Shown: in pieces, positions 7,788 through 15,921 of the stretch
Position numbering within the stretch: the first letter of the stretch is position 1
How the letters are laid out: each line of letters opens with the position of its first letter
Source of the DNA: Pseudomonas fluorescens
GTDB taxonomy: Bacteria; Pseudomonadota; Gammaproteobacteria; Pseudomonadales; Pseudomonadaceae
Direction: 5' to 3'
Length of the DNA: 64,000 bases
NCBI RefSeq assembly: GCF_004683905.1
Contig: NZ_CP038438.1
Location: 1,612,001-1,676,000, forward strand
Notes under the pieces: generated by a model
What the model saw: only the letters and a program-made list of their open reading frames with translations
Databases searched by the model: none
What the model was told of the DNA's origin: nothing
Translations under genes and position numbers: made by a program

Positions 7788-9167
7788 TTAGATCGCACTC
7801 GCCACCGTCGCCGGGCGAGGGGAGACCAGGCTGACCACCACAAAACTCACCAGCCCCACAGCCAGGCTGTAGTAGATCGGCGTGTTGGCATCCAGACCGT
7901 CCTTGAACATGAACAGCAGCGCGGTGGCAAAACCCAGGCCCATGCTGGCGATGGCGCCGGCGGTGGTCGCGCGTTTCCAGAAGATCGCACCGATCAGCGG
8001 AATCAGCATGCCGCCCACCAGCAGGTTGTACGCCAGGGTCAGGGCGCTGATCACGTCATTCACCACCAACGCGATACCCAGCACCACGACACCGGTGAGC
8101 AGGGTGAACAGGCGGTTGATCGCCAGGCTCGACTGTTTGCCGCCGCGCAGTTTCGGCAGCAGGTCTTCAGTCAGCGTGGTGGCAGCAGCCAGCAGGCCGG
8201 CGCTGGCGGTGGACATCATCGCCGCCAGAGCAGCAGCGATCACCAGACCACGGATGCCGTCCGGCAGCGACAGTTTGACGATGGCGGCGAAGGCGTTGTT
8301 GACGTTGTCCAGATCCGGGATCAGTACGTGCGCGGCCATGCCGATCAGCGCGCAGGCCAGACCGTAGAGGATGCAGTAGATACCGGCGATGCTGCCGGCG
8401 TACTGGGCGACTTTGGCGGTCTTGACGGTGAACACCCGTTGCCAGATGTCCTGACCGATGAGGATGCCGAAGAAGTAGATCATGAAGTAGGTGATGATCG
8501 TGTCCCAACCGATGGTGGTGAAGTTGAACGCCGCTGCCGGCAGCTTCAGCACCAGTTCGTCCCAGCCGCCGACGCGGTACAGGCAGATCGGCAACAGGAT
8601 GAACATCAGGCCCACGGTCTTGATGATGAACTGGACGATGTCGGTCAGGGTCAGCGACCACATGCCGCCGATCGCCGAGTAGATCACCACCACGCCACCG
8701 CCGAGCAGCACCGAGATCCAGAATGGCAGGCCGAACAGCACTTGCAGCACGGTGCCGATCGCCAGGATCGAGGTCACGCCGATCATCAGCGCGTAGGCCA
8801 GCATGATGGCCGCGCTCGCCGAGCGGGCCATCGGGTTATAGCGTTTTTCCAGCACCTGGGTAACGGTGTAGATCTTCAGTTTCAGCAGCGGTTTGGCGAG
8901 AAACAGGTTCAGCGCGACGATGCCGCAACCCAGCGCCGCACACAGCCAGAAACCGGAGATGCCATGCACGTAGCCCAGACGCACGGTGCCGACGGTGGAC
9001 GCGCCACCCAGTACGGTCGCGGCCATGGTGCCCATGTACAGGCTTGGGCCCAGGTTACGCCCGGCGACCAGAAAATCCTCGTTGGTCTTGGCCTTGCGCA
9101 TGCCGTAGTAGCCGAGCAACAGCATGCCGGCGGCGTAGATGAGGACGACGAATAAATCCAAAGCCAT
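7788..9167 (-). CDS. sodium:solute symporter (SSS family)
   Basis: The 459-residue protein has about thirteen transmembrane segments and typical SSS features: an N-terminal LIYAAGMLLLGYYGMRKAK, then EDFLVAGRNLGP, and further on GGMWSLTLTDIVQF and MSTASAGLLAAATTLTEDLL, the last matching the family signature around helices 8-9 that forms the Na2 site. It should import a small solute with sodium across the inner membrane. By position it corresponds to the transporter near gbuA in P. aeruginosa, so a guanidino compound or its product is a likely substrate, by inference. It follows the NCS1 permease gene on the same strand with a REPIN in between. A strong terminator lies 32 bases after the stop. 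Confidence 0.85.
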   Translation of the reverse strand: MALDLFVVLIYAAGMLLLGYYGMRKAKTNEDFLVAGRNLGPSLYMGTMAATVLGGASTVGTVRLGYVHGISGFWLCAALGCGIVALNLFLAKPLLKLKIYTVTQVLEKRYNPMARSASAAIMLAYALMIGVTSILAIGTVLQVLFGLPFWISVLLGGGVVVIYSAIGGMWSLTLTDIVQFIIKTVGLMFILLPICLYRVGGWDELVLKLPAAAFNFTTIGWDTIITYFMIYFFGILIGQDIWQRVFTVKTAKVAQYAGSIAGIYCILYGLACALIGMAAHVLIPDLDNVNNAFAAIVKLSLPDGIRGLVIAAALAAMMSTASAGLLAAATTLTEDLLPKLRGGKQSSLAINRLFTLLTGVVVLGIALVVNDVISALTLAYNLLVGGMLIPLIGAIFWKRATTAGAIASMGLGFATALLFMFKDGLDANTPIYYSLAVGLVSFVVVSLVSPRPATVASAI

Positions 9168-9222
9168 GATGGCGTGTCTCCGATTGTCTTTTTTATGGTG
9201 AGGCTGAATTCGATTTGCCCTT

Positions 9223-9310
9223 GTGGGAGCGGGCTTGCTCGCGAATGCTTTGGGTCAGTCACATCAATGTTGGATGTGCCGCCGTCTTCGCGAGCAAGCC
9301 CGCTCCCACA
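9223..9310. repeat. REPIN, family A
   Basis: Inverted REP copies (gtgggagcgggcttgctcgc at 9223 and its complement ending at 9310) flank a 40-base centre. It separates the two transporter genes of the gbu locus and could attenuate transcription between them. Confidence 0.85.
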
Positions 9311-9321
9311 GGGGATTTGCG

Positions 9322-10824
9322 TCAGGCGGCCTGACGCAGTTCAGGTGTTTCTGCGGCTTTGCGGCGGGCATCCTTGGGCCCGAACACCTCCCGCGGTTCC
9401 GGGAACAGGCTCAGCAGCGTCAGGTACACCACCGAAGCCAGGCCCAGGGTCACCGGCAAACTGATGTCGATGCCGCCGGCCATTTCACCCAACGGGCCGA
9501 CGAACTGCCCCGGCAGGTTGACGAAGCACAGGCCGACCGCCGCGCTCGGGATCCATGCGCCCAGACCACGCCAGTTCCAGCCGTGATTGAACCAGTAGCG
9601 TCCGCCTTGCTCGCCGCGAGTGAACACTTGCAGGTCGTCCGGGCAGTAGAAGCCGCGACGCACCAGCAGGCCGATGATCATGATCACCATCCACGGGGTG
9701 GTGCAGGTGATGATCAGCACGGCGAAGGTCGACACGCTCTGCACTAGGTTCGCCGCGAAGCGCCCGATGAAGATGAAGGCAATCGACAGCACGCCGATCA
9801 GCAGCGTCGCCTTGACCCGCGACAGCACCCGTGGGAACACGCTGGACATGTCCAGCCCGGTGCCATACAGCGAGGTGGTGCCGGTAGACATGCCGCCGAT
9901 CACCGCAATCAGGCACACCGGCAGGAAGAACCAGCTCGGCGATACCGCCAGCAGGCCGCCCACATAGTTGTTCGCCGCGATGTAGTCCGGCGCCTTGATC
10001 GCGACGATGGTCGCGGTGCTCAGGCCGAACAGGAACGGGATGAACGTGGCGATCTGCGACAGCACCACTGCGGCCATGATCCGCTGCTTGGAGGTGTCAC
10101 GCGGAATGTAGCGCGACCAGTCGCCGAGGAACGCACCGAACGAGATCGGGTTGCTCATCGCGACCAGCGCCGCGCCGATGAACGCCGCCCAGAAGCCCGG
10201 TTGACCGAGGTTTACCGTGCCGGCGTAGTTGACGTCGAAAGGACCGGCGAAGGCGAAGATGCCCAGCAGGAACAACAGGCTGGCGCTCCACACCGCGATC
10301 TTGTTCACCCACAGCAGAAAGCGGAAGCCGTAGATGCACACGGTCAGCACCAGAATCGCGAACAGGCCGTAGGCCAGGCCCAGGGTCAGGTCGGTTTCCG
10401 GCAGACCGATCAGGCGTTTCGCACCCCCGATCAACGCATCGCCCGAACTCCACACCGAGAGCGAGAAGAATGCGATGGCGGTCAACAGCGACAGGAACGA
10501 ACCGACGATCCGCCCGTGCACGCCGAAGTGAGCACCCGAGGACACGGCATTGTTGGTGCCGTTGAGCGGGCCGAACAGGCCCATCGGGGCGAGGATCAGC
10601 GAGCCGAGCAGCACGCCCGACACAATCGCCCAGACACCGGCCTGAAACGACAGACCGAACAGCACCGGGAAACTGCCGAGCACGGCGGTGGCAAAGGTAT
10701 TGGAACCACCGAAGATCATCCGGAACAAATCCGTCGGGCCTGCGGTACGTTCGTGGTCCGGGATCTGTTCGACCCCGTGGGTTTCAATTTGCGTAAGGCT
10801 TTGGTCGTTGTTGTTGTTATTCAT
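9322..10824 (-). CDS. NCS1 / purine-cytosine permease-like transporter
   Basis: This 500-residue protein has about twelve transmembrane segments. It begins with a hydrophilic Asn-rich stretch (MNNNNND), then IPDHERTAGPTDLFRMIFGG, the usual opening of purine-cytosine permeases. Other family-like parts are LFGPLNGTNNAVSSGAHFG and SNPISFGAFLGDWSRYIP. It probably imports a nitrogenous compound with a cation. By gene order it corresponds to the second transporter beside gbuA in P. aeruginosa; a guanidino acid is the inferred substrate. It starts 56 bases after the SnoaL-like gene and is likely in the same operon as gbuA. Confidence 0.82.
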   Translation of the reverse strand: MNNNNNDQSLTQIETHGVEQIPDHERTAGPTDLFRMIFGGSNTFATAVLGSFPVLFGLSFQAGVWAIVSGVLLGSLILAPMGLFGPLNGTNNAVSSGAHFGVHGRIVGSFLSLLTAIAFFSLSVWSSGDALIGGAKRLIGLPETDLTLGLAYGLFAILVLTVCIYGFRFLLWVNKIAVWSASLLFLLGIFAFAGPFDVNYAGTVNLGQPGFWAAFIGAALVAMSNPISFGAFLGDWSRYIPRDTSKQRIMAAVVLSQIATFIPFLFGLSTATIVAIKAPDYIAANNYVGGLLAVSPSWFFLPVCLIAVIGGMSTGTTSLYGTGLDMSSVFPRVLSRVKATLLIGVLSIAFIFIGRFAANLVQSVSTFAVLIITCTTPWMVIMIIGLLVRRGFYCPDDLQVFTRGEQGGRYWFNHGWNWRGLGAWIPSAAVGLCFVNLPGQFVGPLGEMAGGIDISLPVTLGLASVVYLTLLSLFPEPREVFGPKDARRKAAETPELRQAA

Positions 10825-10880
10825 GATCTGCTCCGATCATAAAGGCGCGCCTCATCGTGTGTGAGGCGTCACCTGTTTGG

Positions 10881-11303
10881 CTAAGGGGATGGCAGCCCTT
10901 CCGGCATTGCGGACAAATGTTCGTGGCAGGCCAGCCAATGGCCTTGTTGTTCTAGGCTCGACGCTTGTTTCTTGAAAACAATCGTCTCGCGCTCCTGGCT
11001 GAAATGTTGCTCCCCTTGCATGCGCAGCTCGGTGGCCACGTCATGGATAAACACCGCCACGTCACCTTGCAGGCTGACGAAGGCGTTGCTCGAAGTGCAC
11101 GACAGCACTTCAAAGCCATCCTCGGCGCGCCAGCTGTCCCACAAAGCCTGGTAGGCATCGCGCGACAGCAGCGGCTGTTCGAGGGTGTAAAACACGAAGC
11201 TTGCGTCGGCGCTGAACGCGCCGAAATAAGCCTCGCGATCGTTACGAGCGAAGGCGGACACCAGATCGGCAGCCGCTTGCAATACCTGCTCACGTTCGTT
11301 CAT
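10881..11303 (-). CDS. SnoaL/NTF2-like protein of the gbu operon
   Basis: The 140-residue protein has the small alpha+beta barrel pattern of the NTF2/SnoaL superfamily: an N-terminal helix VLQAAADLVSAFARNDREAY, then FSADASFVFYTLEQPL and a series of beta strands ending in WLACHEHLSAMPEG. AtzH-like proteins in amide and urea catabolism clusters have this size and ending. It begins only 10 bases after the gbuA stop on the same strand, which implies translational coupling with gbuA. A helper or structural role in guanidinobutyrate breakdown is inference; no catalytic residues can be assigned from sequence alone. Confidence 0.75.
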   Translation of the reverse strand: MNEREQVLQAAADLVSAFARNDREAYFGAFSADASFVFYTLEQPLLSRDAYQALWDSWRAEDGFEVLSCTSSNAFVSLQGDVAVFIHDVATELRMQGEQHFSQERETIVFKKQASSLEQQGHWLACHEHLSAMPEGLPSP

Positions 11304-11313
11304 GGCCGAACCC

Positions 11314-12264
11314 TCAGCGGTGAACCACGCCAGGCAGTACGCAGAGCATTTCGTACAGCAGGTTGGCGGCCAGCAGCGAGGTGTTGCCGGTGGTGTCGTA
11401 AGCCGGCGAGACTTCTACCAGATCGCAGCCGATCAGGTCGAGGCCCTGGCAGCCGCGTACGATTTCAATCGCCTGAATGGTCGTCAGACCACCGATTTCC
11501 GGGGTGCCGGTGCCTGGTGCCCAGGCCGGGTCGATACCGTCGATGTCGAAGCTCAGGTACACCGGGCCGCCGCCGACTTTCTCGCGCACTTCGGCCATCA
11601 GCGGCGCCAGCGATTTGTGCCAGCACTCTTCGGCCTGCACCACGCGGAAACCCTGATCGCGGCTCCAGTTGAAGTCGTCAGCGGTGTAACCCTGCGCGCG
11701 CAAACCAATCTGCACCACGCGGTCGCAGTCCAGAAGACCTTCTTCGACGGCGCGACGGAAGGTCGTGCCGTGAGCGATCTTCTCGCCGAACATGTGATCG
11801 TTGACGTCAGCGTGGGCATCGATGTGCACCAGACCGACCTTGCCGTGCTTTTTATGGATGGCACGTAGGATCGGCAGGGTGATGGTGTGGTCGCCACCCA
11901 GGGTCATCGGGATCACGTTGTGCTCGAGGATGTTGTCGTAGGCTTCTTCGATGATGCGCACGGCGTCGAGCAGGTTGAAGGTGTTGATCGCCACGTCACC
12001 GATGTCGGCGACCGACAGCGAGTCGAACGGCGCGGCGCCGGTGGCCATGTTGTACGGGCGGATCATCACCGATTCGGTGCGGATGTCGCGCGGCCCGAAG
12101 CGGGTGCCGGGGCGCAGCGAAGTACCGATGTCCAGTGGCACGCCAACGAAGGCAGCGTCCAGGCCGGCAGCGGTCGGTACATGGGGAAGTCGGAGCATGG
12201 TGGCGATGCCGCCGAAGCGCGGCATTTCGTTGCCGCCCAGTGGTTGGTGAAGAATCTTGTCCAC
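11314..12264 (-). CDS. gbuA: guanidinobutyrase (ureohydrolase)
   Basis: This 316-residue ureohydrolase carries the full dimanganese site: GGDH (His126), HIDAHAD (Asp149, His151, Asp153) and SFDIDGID (Asp240, Asp242). These are the arginase/agmatinase signatures. The neighbours (SnoaL-like protein, two transporters, divergent LysR regulator) match the gbuA locus of P. aeruginosa, where the enzyme splits 4-guanidinobutyrate into 4-aminobutyrate and urea. Agmatinase proper or guanidinopropionase are close alternatives that share the motifs. It is cytoplasmic and the first gene of a leftward operon. The 393-base divergent spacer to gbuR holds a LysR-type palindrome at 12388-12411. Confidence 0.88.
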   Translation of the reverse strand: MDKILHQPLGGNEMPRFGGIATMLRLPHVPTAAGLDAAFVGVPLDIGTSLRPGTRFGPRDIRTESVMIRPYNMATGAAPFDSLSVADIGDVAINTFNLLDAVRIIEEAYDNILEHNVIPMTLGGDHTITLPILRAIHKKHGKVGLVHIDAHADVNDHMFGEKIAHGTTFRRAVEEGLLDCDRVVQIGLRAQGYTADDFNWSRDQGFRVVQAEECWHKSLAPLMAEVREKVGGGPVYLSFDIDGIDPAWAPGTGTPEIGGLTTIQAIEIVRGCQGLDLIGCDLVEVSPAYDTTGNTSLLAANLLYEMLCVLPGVVHR

Positions 12265-12387
12265 GGGTAGGGCCTCATCGTCTTTGTTTTATTTATGTCG
12301 GCGCACCGTTGAGCACAGGTTCGGACGCCGCTGTGGGGCCGATTCTGCGAAATGTAGTGGCGGGGAAGAATCGCTACGGGCAAAAAC

Positions 12388-12411
12388 TTAGTTCAGATTT
12401 TTCTAAACTAA
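12388..12411. promoter_or_regulatory. candidate GbuR operator
   Basis: TTAGTT (12388-12393) and AACTAA (12406-12411) form a perfect inverted repeat with a 12-base A+T-rich centre. It lies in the divergent spacer where a LysR-type regulator would bind to control gbuA and itself. That GbuR binds here is inference. Confidence 0.42.
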
Positions 12412-12470
12412 TGAGGGCGGGCGGATTAGACTCTGCGGTTTCGGGATTCATGCCTGGCTGAACATTGCTG

Positions 12471-12619
12471 CCCTCACCCCAACCCTCTCCCGGAGGGAGA
12501 GGGGGCCGACAGAGTTGTCAGCGGAATCTGCATCGACCTGAAAAATCGAGTCGAACTCAGGATTTGAAAGCCCTGGAGATCAGCGCCCTCTCCCTCGGGG
12601 AGAGGGCTGGGGTGAGGGG
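12471..12619. repeat. 149-bp element with ccctctccc arms (family D)
   Basis: The left part ccctcaccccaaccctctcc and the right part ending gggctggggtgagggg form an imperfect inverted repeat, each half also containing its own short palindrome (ctctcccggagggagag, ctctccctcggggagag). The same arms bound the tandem array at 59560-60508. Confidence 0.8.
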
Positions 12620-12656
12620 TGCAACAGACAACGCAGTTCCAAAGCCCGGAGTAGAC

Positions 12657-13550
12657 ATGGCCAACGCTTTACCCGACCTGAAACTATTGCGCATCTTCGT
12701 CAGCGTGGTTCGCCATCAGGGTTTTGCCAATGCGCAGCAGGAACTCAACCTGTCGACCTCGGCGATCAGCACTTACATGAGCCAGCTCGAAGCGGCGCTC
12801 GGTCTGGTGCTGTGCCATCGCGGACGCGGTGGATTCAGCCTGACCAGCAAGGGCGAGCTGTTCCATCAGGAAACCCTGCGCCTGCTCGCCGAACTCGAAG
12901 GTTTCGAGCAATACGCCGCGGCGCTCAAGGGCGAACTGCGCGGTACGCTCAACCTCGGGGTGATCGACTCCACCGTCAGCGACAAGGCCTTGCCGTTCGC
13001 CGAGGCCATTGGCGCCTACAGTCAGGAACACCCGGCGGTGCATTTGCATCTGTCGGTGATGAGCCCGTACGAACTGCAACTCGGCGTGCAGGACAATCGA
13101 CTCGATCTTGCCATCGGTGCGTTTTCCACGCGCATGAGCGGTCTGGTGTACATGCCGCTGTACCGCGAGCAGCACTGGCTGTATTGCAGCAGCCGGCACC
13201 CGCTGTTCAACGAACGGCGGATCCCCGAGCAGGTCATCACCCAGCAACGCATGGTCGGCCGTGGTTACTGGAGCCAGGCAGAGCTGGCCCGCCACGGTTT
13301 CAAGCACAGCGCGGCGACCGTGGAAAGTATGGAAGCGCAGCTGATTCTGGTGCTGTCCGGCGCTTACATCGGTTACTTGCCAGAACACTACGCCCAAGCC
13401 TGGGCCGACAAGGGCGACCTGCGCGTGTTGCTGCCGGCGACCTTCGGTTATCAGGCGCCGTTTTCGATGATCATGCGCCGGGGCCGCAGTCGCGAGCCGC
13501 TGATACAGACCTTCCGTGATTTGCTCAAAGCGCAGTTGAATCAGGCGTAA
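12657..13550 (+). CDS. gbuR: LysR family regulator of the gbu operon
   Basis: The 297-residue protein has a LysR winged helix at residues 8-65 (LKLLRIFVSVVRHQGFANAQ, then LSTSAISTYMSQLEAALG) and an effector domain at about 95-290. A longer in-frame extension back to 12465 exists but would translate a repeat element. The ATG at 12657 has GGAG 6 bases upstream and starts at the family's normal point. Its divergent position next to gbuA and its overall gene order fit GbuR, which activates guanidinobutyrase expression in response to 4-guanidinobutyrate. It is followed 5 bases later by tapT, so the two are probably co-transcribed although functionally unrelated. Confidence 0.8.
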   Translation: MANALPDLKLLRIFVSVVRHQGFANAQQELNLSTSAISTYMSQLEAALGLVLCHRGRGGFSLTSKGELFHQETLRLLAELEGFEQYAAALKGELRGTLNLGVIDSTVSDKALPFAEAIGAYSQEHPAVHLHLSVMSPYELQLGVQDNRLDLAIGAFSTRMSGLVYMPLYREQHWLYCSSRHPLFNERRIPEQVITQQRMVGRGYWSQAELARHGFKHSAATVESMEAQLILVLSGAYIGYLPEHYAQAWADKGDLRVLLPATFGYQAPFSMIMRRGRSREPLIQTFRDLLKAQLNQA

Positions 13551-13555
13551 AGACT

Positions 13556-14149
13556 ATGTCCAGACCCCAATGCCCGCGCTGCCTGCGCCCCCAGACCCAT
13601 TGCCTGTGCCCGCTGATCCCCAGCCTCGACAGCCGCACCCGGGTGTTGCTGTTGCAGCATCCGAGCGAGGTCAATCACGCGCTCAACACCGCGCGACTGG
13701 CAGCGCTGGGTTTGACCAATGCCGAGTTGATTGTCGGTGAAGTGTTCGAGGATCTGCCGACGCTGCTCAATCGGCCGGGGTATCAGGCGCGGTTGCTGTT
13801 TCCCGCTGACGATGCGCAGCCGCTGCAGGCTTACCGCGAATCCGCTGAACCGTTGTTGCTGGTGGTGCCGGACGGCACCTGGCGCAAGGCGCGCAAGATG
13901 CTCCACCTCAATCCGCTATTGGCAGCGTTGCCACGGGTGACGCTGGCGCAGGGCGGGGTGTCGCGCTACCGGTTGCGCAAGGCACCGGGGCCGGGGGCGT
14001 TGTCGACCATCGAGGCGATTGTGCAGGCGCTGGAAACTCTGGAAGCGCCGACCACGTTTGCGCCGTTGCTCAAACCGTTCGAGGCGTTGATCGAGGGGCA
14101 GATTGCGGCGATGGGGGAGGAGGTTTTTCAGCGTAATCATTCAAAATAA
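13556..14149 (+). CDS. tapT: DTW-domain tRNA aminocarboxypropyltransferase
   Basis: This 197-residue protein belongs to the DTW-domain family. The N-terminal cysteine cluster CPRCLRPQTHCLCP (residues about 6-19) is a zinc-binding site, and the signature here reads PDGTWRKARKML (the usual D-x-T-W core as DGTW), followed by YRLRKAPGPGALSTIEA. In E. coli the family member TapT (YfiP) makes acp3U at position 47 of tRNAs using S-adenosylmethionine. The length is close to other short family members. It starts 5 bases after the gbuR stop without a strong ribosome binding site, which suggests translational coupling. Confidence 0.82.
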   Translation: MSRPQCPRCLRPQTHCLCPLIPSLDSRTRVLLLQHPSEVNHALNTARLAALGLTNAELIVGEVFEDLPTLLNRPGYQARLLFPADDAQPLQAYRESAEPLLLVVPDGTWRKARKMLHLNPLLAALPRVTLAQGGVSRYRLRKAPGPGALSTIEAIVQALETLEAPTTFAPLLKPFEALIEGQIAAMGEEVFQRNHSK

Positions 14150-14170
14150 TGGGTGTTGGTGCGGGCCTCT

Positions 14171-14345
14171 TCGCGAGCAAGCCCGCTCCCACAGGGGAAT
14201 GCATTCCAACTGTGGGAGCGGGCTTGCTCGCGAAGGCGCCGGATCAATCAGCGCCAATCTCAACAGTGCCCACATTAGGGTTCTTCCAGCAGGAATGCGA
14301 TCACTTGTGGGAGCGGGCTTGCTTGCGAAGGCGCCGGATCAATCA
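14171..14345. repeat. cluster of three REPs, family A
   Basis: Two inverted REPs (14171-14195 and 14211-14238) are followed by a third at 14305 (gtgggagcgggcttgcttgc). The stretch gcgccggatcaatca after the second and third copies is a direct repeat about 96 bases apart, so one REP-plus-flank unit has been duplicated. Confidence 0.8.
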
Positions 14346-14364
14346 CCGCAAATCTCAACAATGC

Positions 14365-15726
14365 CTACCGCTCGCGCATCGCCTCGGTCCGGGCTTTGAG
14401 CACTGGTTTGAGCAGATAATCCAGCACACTTTTCTCCCCGGTAATAATGTCCACCGTCGCCACCATCCCCGGGATGATCAGCAGCGGTTTCACGTCCCCG
14501 CCCAAGTGGTTTTTATCGGTGCGCACCTGAATCAGGTAGAAGCTGTTGCCCTTGTCATCGGTGATGGTGTCGGCGCCGATCAGTTCCAGTTTTGCGCTCA
14601 GGCCGCCGTATATCGTGTAGTCATAAGCGCTGAACTTGACCATGGCTTTCTGGCCCGGATGGAGGAACGCGACGTCTTGCGGACGGACCTTGGCTTCGAT
14701 CAGCAGGTTGTCTTCCAGCGGCACGATTTCCACCATGTCGCTGCCCGGCTGTACCACGCCGCCGATGGTGTTGACCTTGAGTTGCTTGATCACCCCGTGC
14801 ACCGGCGAAGTCACGGTGGTACGGCTGACGCGGTCGTCGATGGCGATGCTCGACGCGGTGATTTTCGACAGGTCGGTGCGTTTCTGATTGAGGTCCTTGG
14901 CGGCGTCGGAGCGGAAGGTCTGTTCCGATTCGTCGATCTTGCTCTTGATCTCGTTGATTGCCGATTCCGCCCTTGGGATGGCCAGGGTCGTCGCGTTCAG
15001 CGAGCCGCGAATTTCCACCGCGCTGCGTTTCAGTCGCAGGATCTCCACCGGCGACACCGCACCCGTGCCGACCAGCGGCGCGGACATGTTCATCTCTTGC
15101 TGCAGCAGCGCCAGGCTGGAACTGTACTGGCCTTGCTTGGAGCGGAATTCCGCCAGCTCCTGAGTCTTCTGCCGCAGCTGTTCGGTGAGGGTGCGTTGTT
15201 CGCTGGCCAGACGCCGTTGGCGCTGGTCGTACAGCGCGCGCTCGTCTTCGGCGACCTGTGGCGCTTTGGCGATCACCTCGTCAGACAGTTTGAACGGACG
15301 GCCCTCGGCTTCGGCGGAAAGGCGTTCGACTTGCGCGGTCAGGGCGTAACGATCGGCCTCACTCTCACCCTTGTTCGACAGGAAGCGTGTGTCATCCAGG
15401 CGCAGCAGCTTGTCGCCCTTGTTCACCATCTGCCCTTCACGGACAAAAATCTCGGTGACGATCCCGCCCTCCAGGTTCTGGATCACCTGGACCTTGCTTG
15501 ACGGAATCGCCTTGCCTTCGCCCATGGTCACTTCTTCCAGCACGGCGAACTTGGCCCAGACCAGCGCACTGATCAGCAACGCCGCCGCCAGCCACACGGT
15601 GATCCGCGACCAGCGCGGCGAATCCTGCAACGAAGCGCCGGCGGTTTCCGGCATGAACTCAGCTTCGGCGCTTTTGCCGAAACTGTCGAAGTAGCCGCGT
15701 GATTTGCTATCTGAAGATGCAGCCAT
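14365..15726 (-). CDS. type I secretion HlyD-type membrane fusion protein (LapC/MapC-like)
   Basis: The 453-residue protein has a cytoplasmic N-terminus of about 40 residues, one transmembrane helix (WLAAALLISALVWAKF, about residues 45-62), then a lipoyl/biotinyl-like half domain (MGEGKAIPSSKVQVIQNLEG), a long coiled-coil hairpin (about 130-290) and the C-terminal beta domain with SPVHGVIKQLKVNTIGGVV. This is the architecture of HlyD/LapC adaptors linking the ABC transporter to the outer membrane TolC-like channel. It is the last gene of a leftward trio of ABC and TolC genes, which stands divergent from the giant adhesin gene, so the adhesin is the inferred cargo. A family C repeat lies between it and the ABC gene. 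Confidence 0.9.
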   Translation of the reverse strand: MAASSDSKSRGYFDSFGKSAEAEFMPETAGASLQDSPRWSRITVWLAAALLISALVWAKFAVLEEVTMGEGKAIPSSKVQVIQNLEGGIVTEIFVREGQMVNKGDKLLRLDDTRFLSNKGESEADRYALTAQVERLSAEAEGRPFKLSDEVIAKAPQVAEDERALYDQRQRRLASEQRTLTEQLRQKTQELAEFRSKQGQYSSSLALLQQEMNMSAPLVGTGAVSPVEILRLKRSAVEIRGSLNATTLAIPRAESAINEIKSKIDESEQTFRSDAAKDLNQKRTDLSKITASSIAIDDRVSRTTVTSPVHGVIKQLKVNTIGGVVQPGSDMVEIVPLEDNLLIEAKVRPQDVAFLHPGQKAMVKFSAYDYTIYGGLSAKLELIGADTITDDKGNSFYLIQVRTDKNHLGGDVKPLLIIPGMVATVDIITGEKSVLDYLLKPVLKARTEAMRER

Positions 15727-15792
15727 GGGGCGATACCCCTCAGTTAAGAAACATCAAACCGCACAACCCATGCGTCGCCCGTAACACTTACT

Positions 15793-15888
15793 TGTGGTGA
15801 GGGGATTCATCCCCGATAGGGTGCGAAGCGCCCTCAGAGTATTTGGGGCTGCTGCGCAGCCCATCGGGGATAAATCCCCTCGCCACAG
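15793..15888. repeat. inverted-repeat element, family C
   Basis: The left arm ttgtggtgaggggattcatcc and the right arm ending ggataaatcccctcgccaca pair imperfectly around a 20-base centre. It sits between the adaptor and ABC genes of the secretion operon. Confidence 0.8.
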
Positions 15889-15921
15889 GTTTTGTGAGAG
15901 CCATAAATTATGTGTACGCAT

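Larger units (their letters stand above)
12265..12656. other. gbuA-gbuR divergent intergenic region
   Basis: There is no gene here. It holds the two divergent promoters, a TTAGTT/AACTAA inverted repeat at 12388-12411, and a repeat element (12471-12619) that fills most of the gbuR leader. Confidence 0.6.

Noticed and set aside
7734..9155. 473-codon plus-strand frame opposite the symporter gene
   Set aside because: Gln/His/Asp-rich shadow of hydrophobic codons; starts inside the terminator hairpin.
12465..12656. 64-codon N-terminal extension of gbuR
   Set aside because: It would translate a palindromic repeat element; the LysR domain starts normally at 12657 with its own ribosome binding site.
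14149..15501. 450-codon plus-strand frame opposite the HlyD-type gene
   Set aside because: Begins in REP sequence and runs antisense to a well-supported gene.
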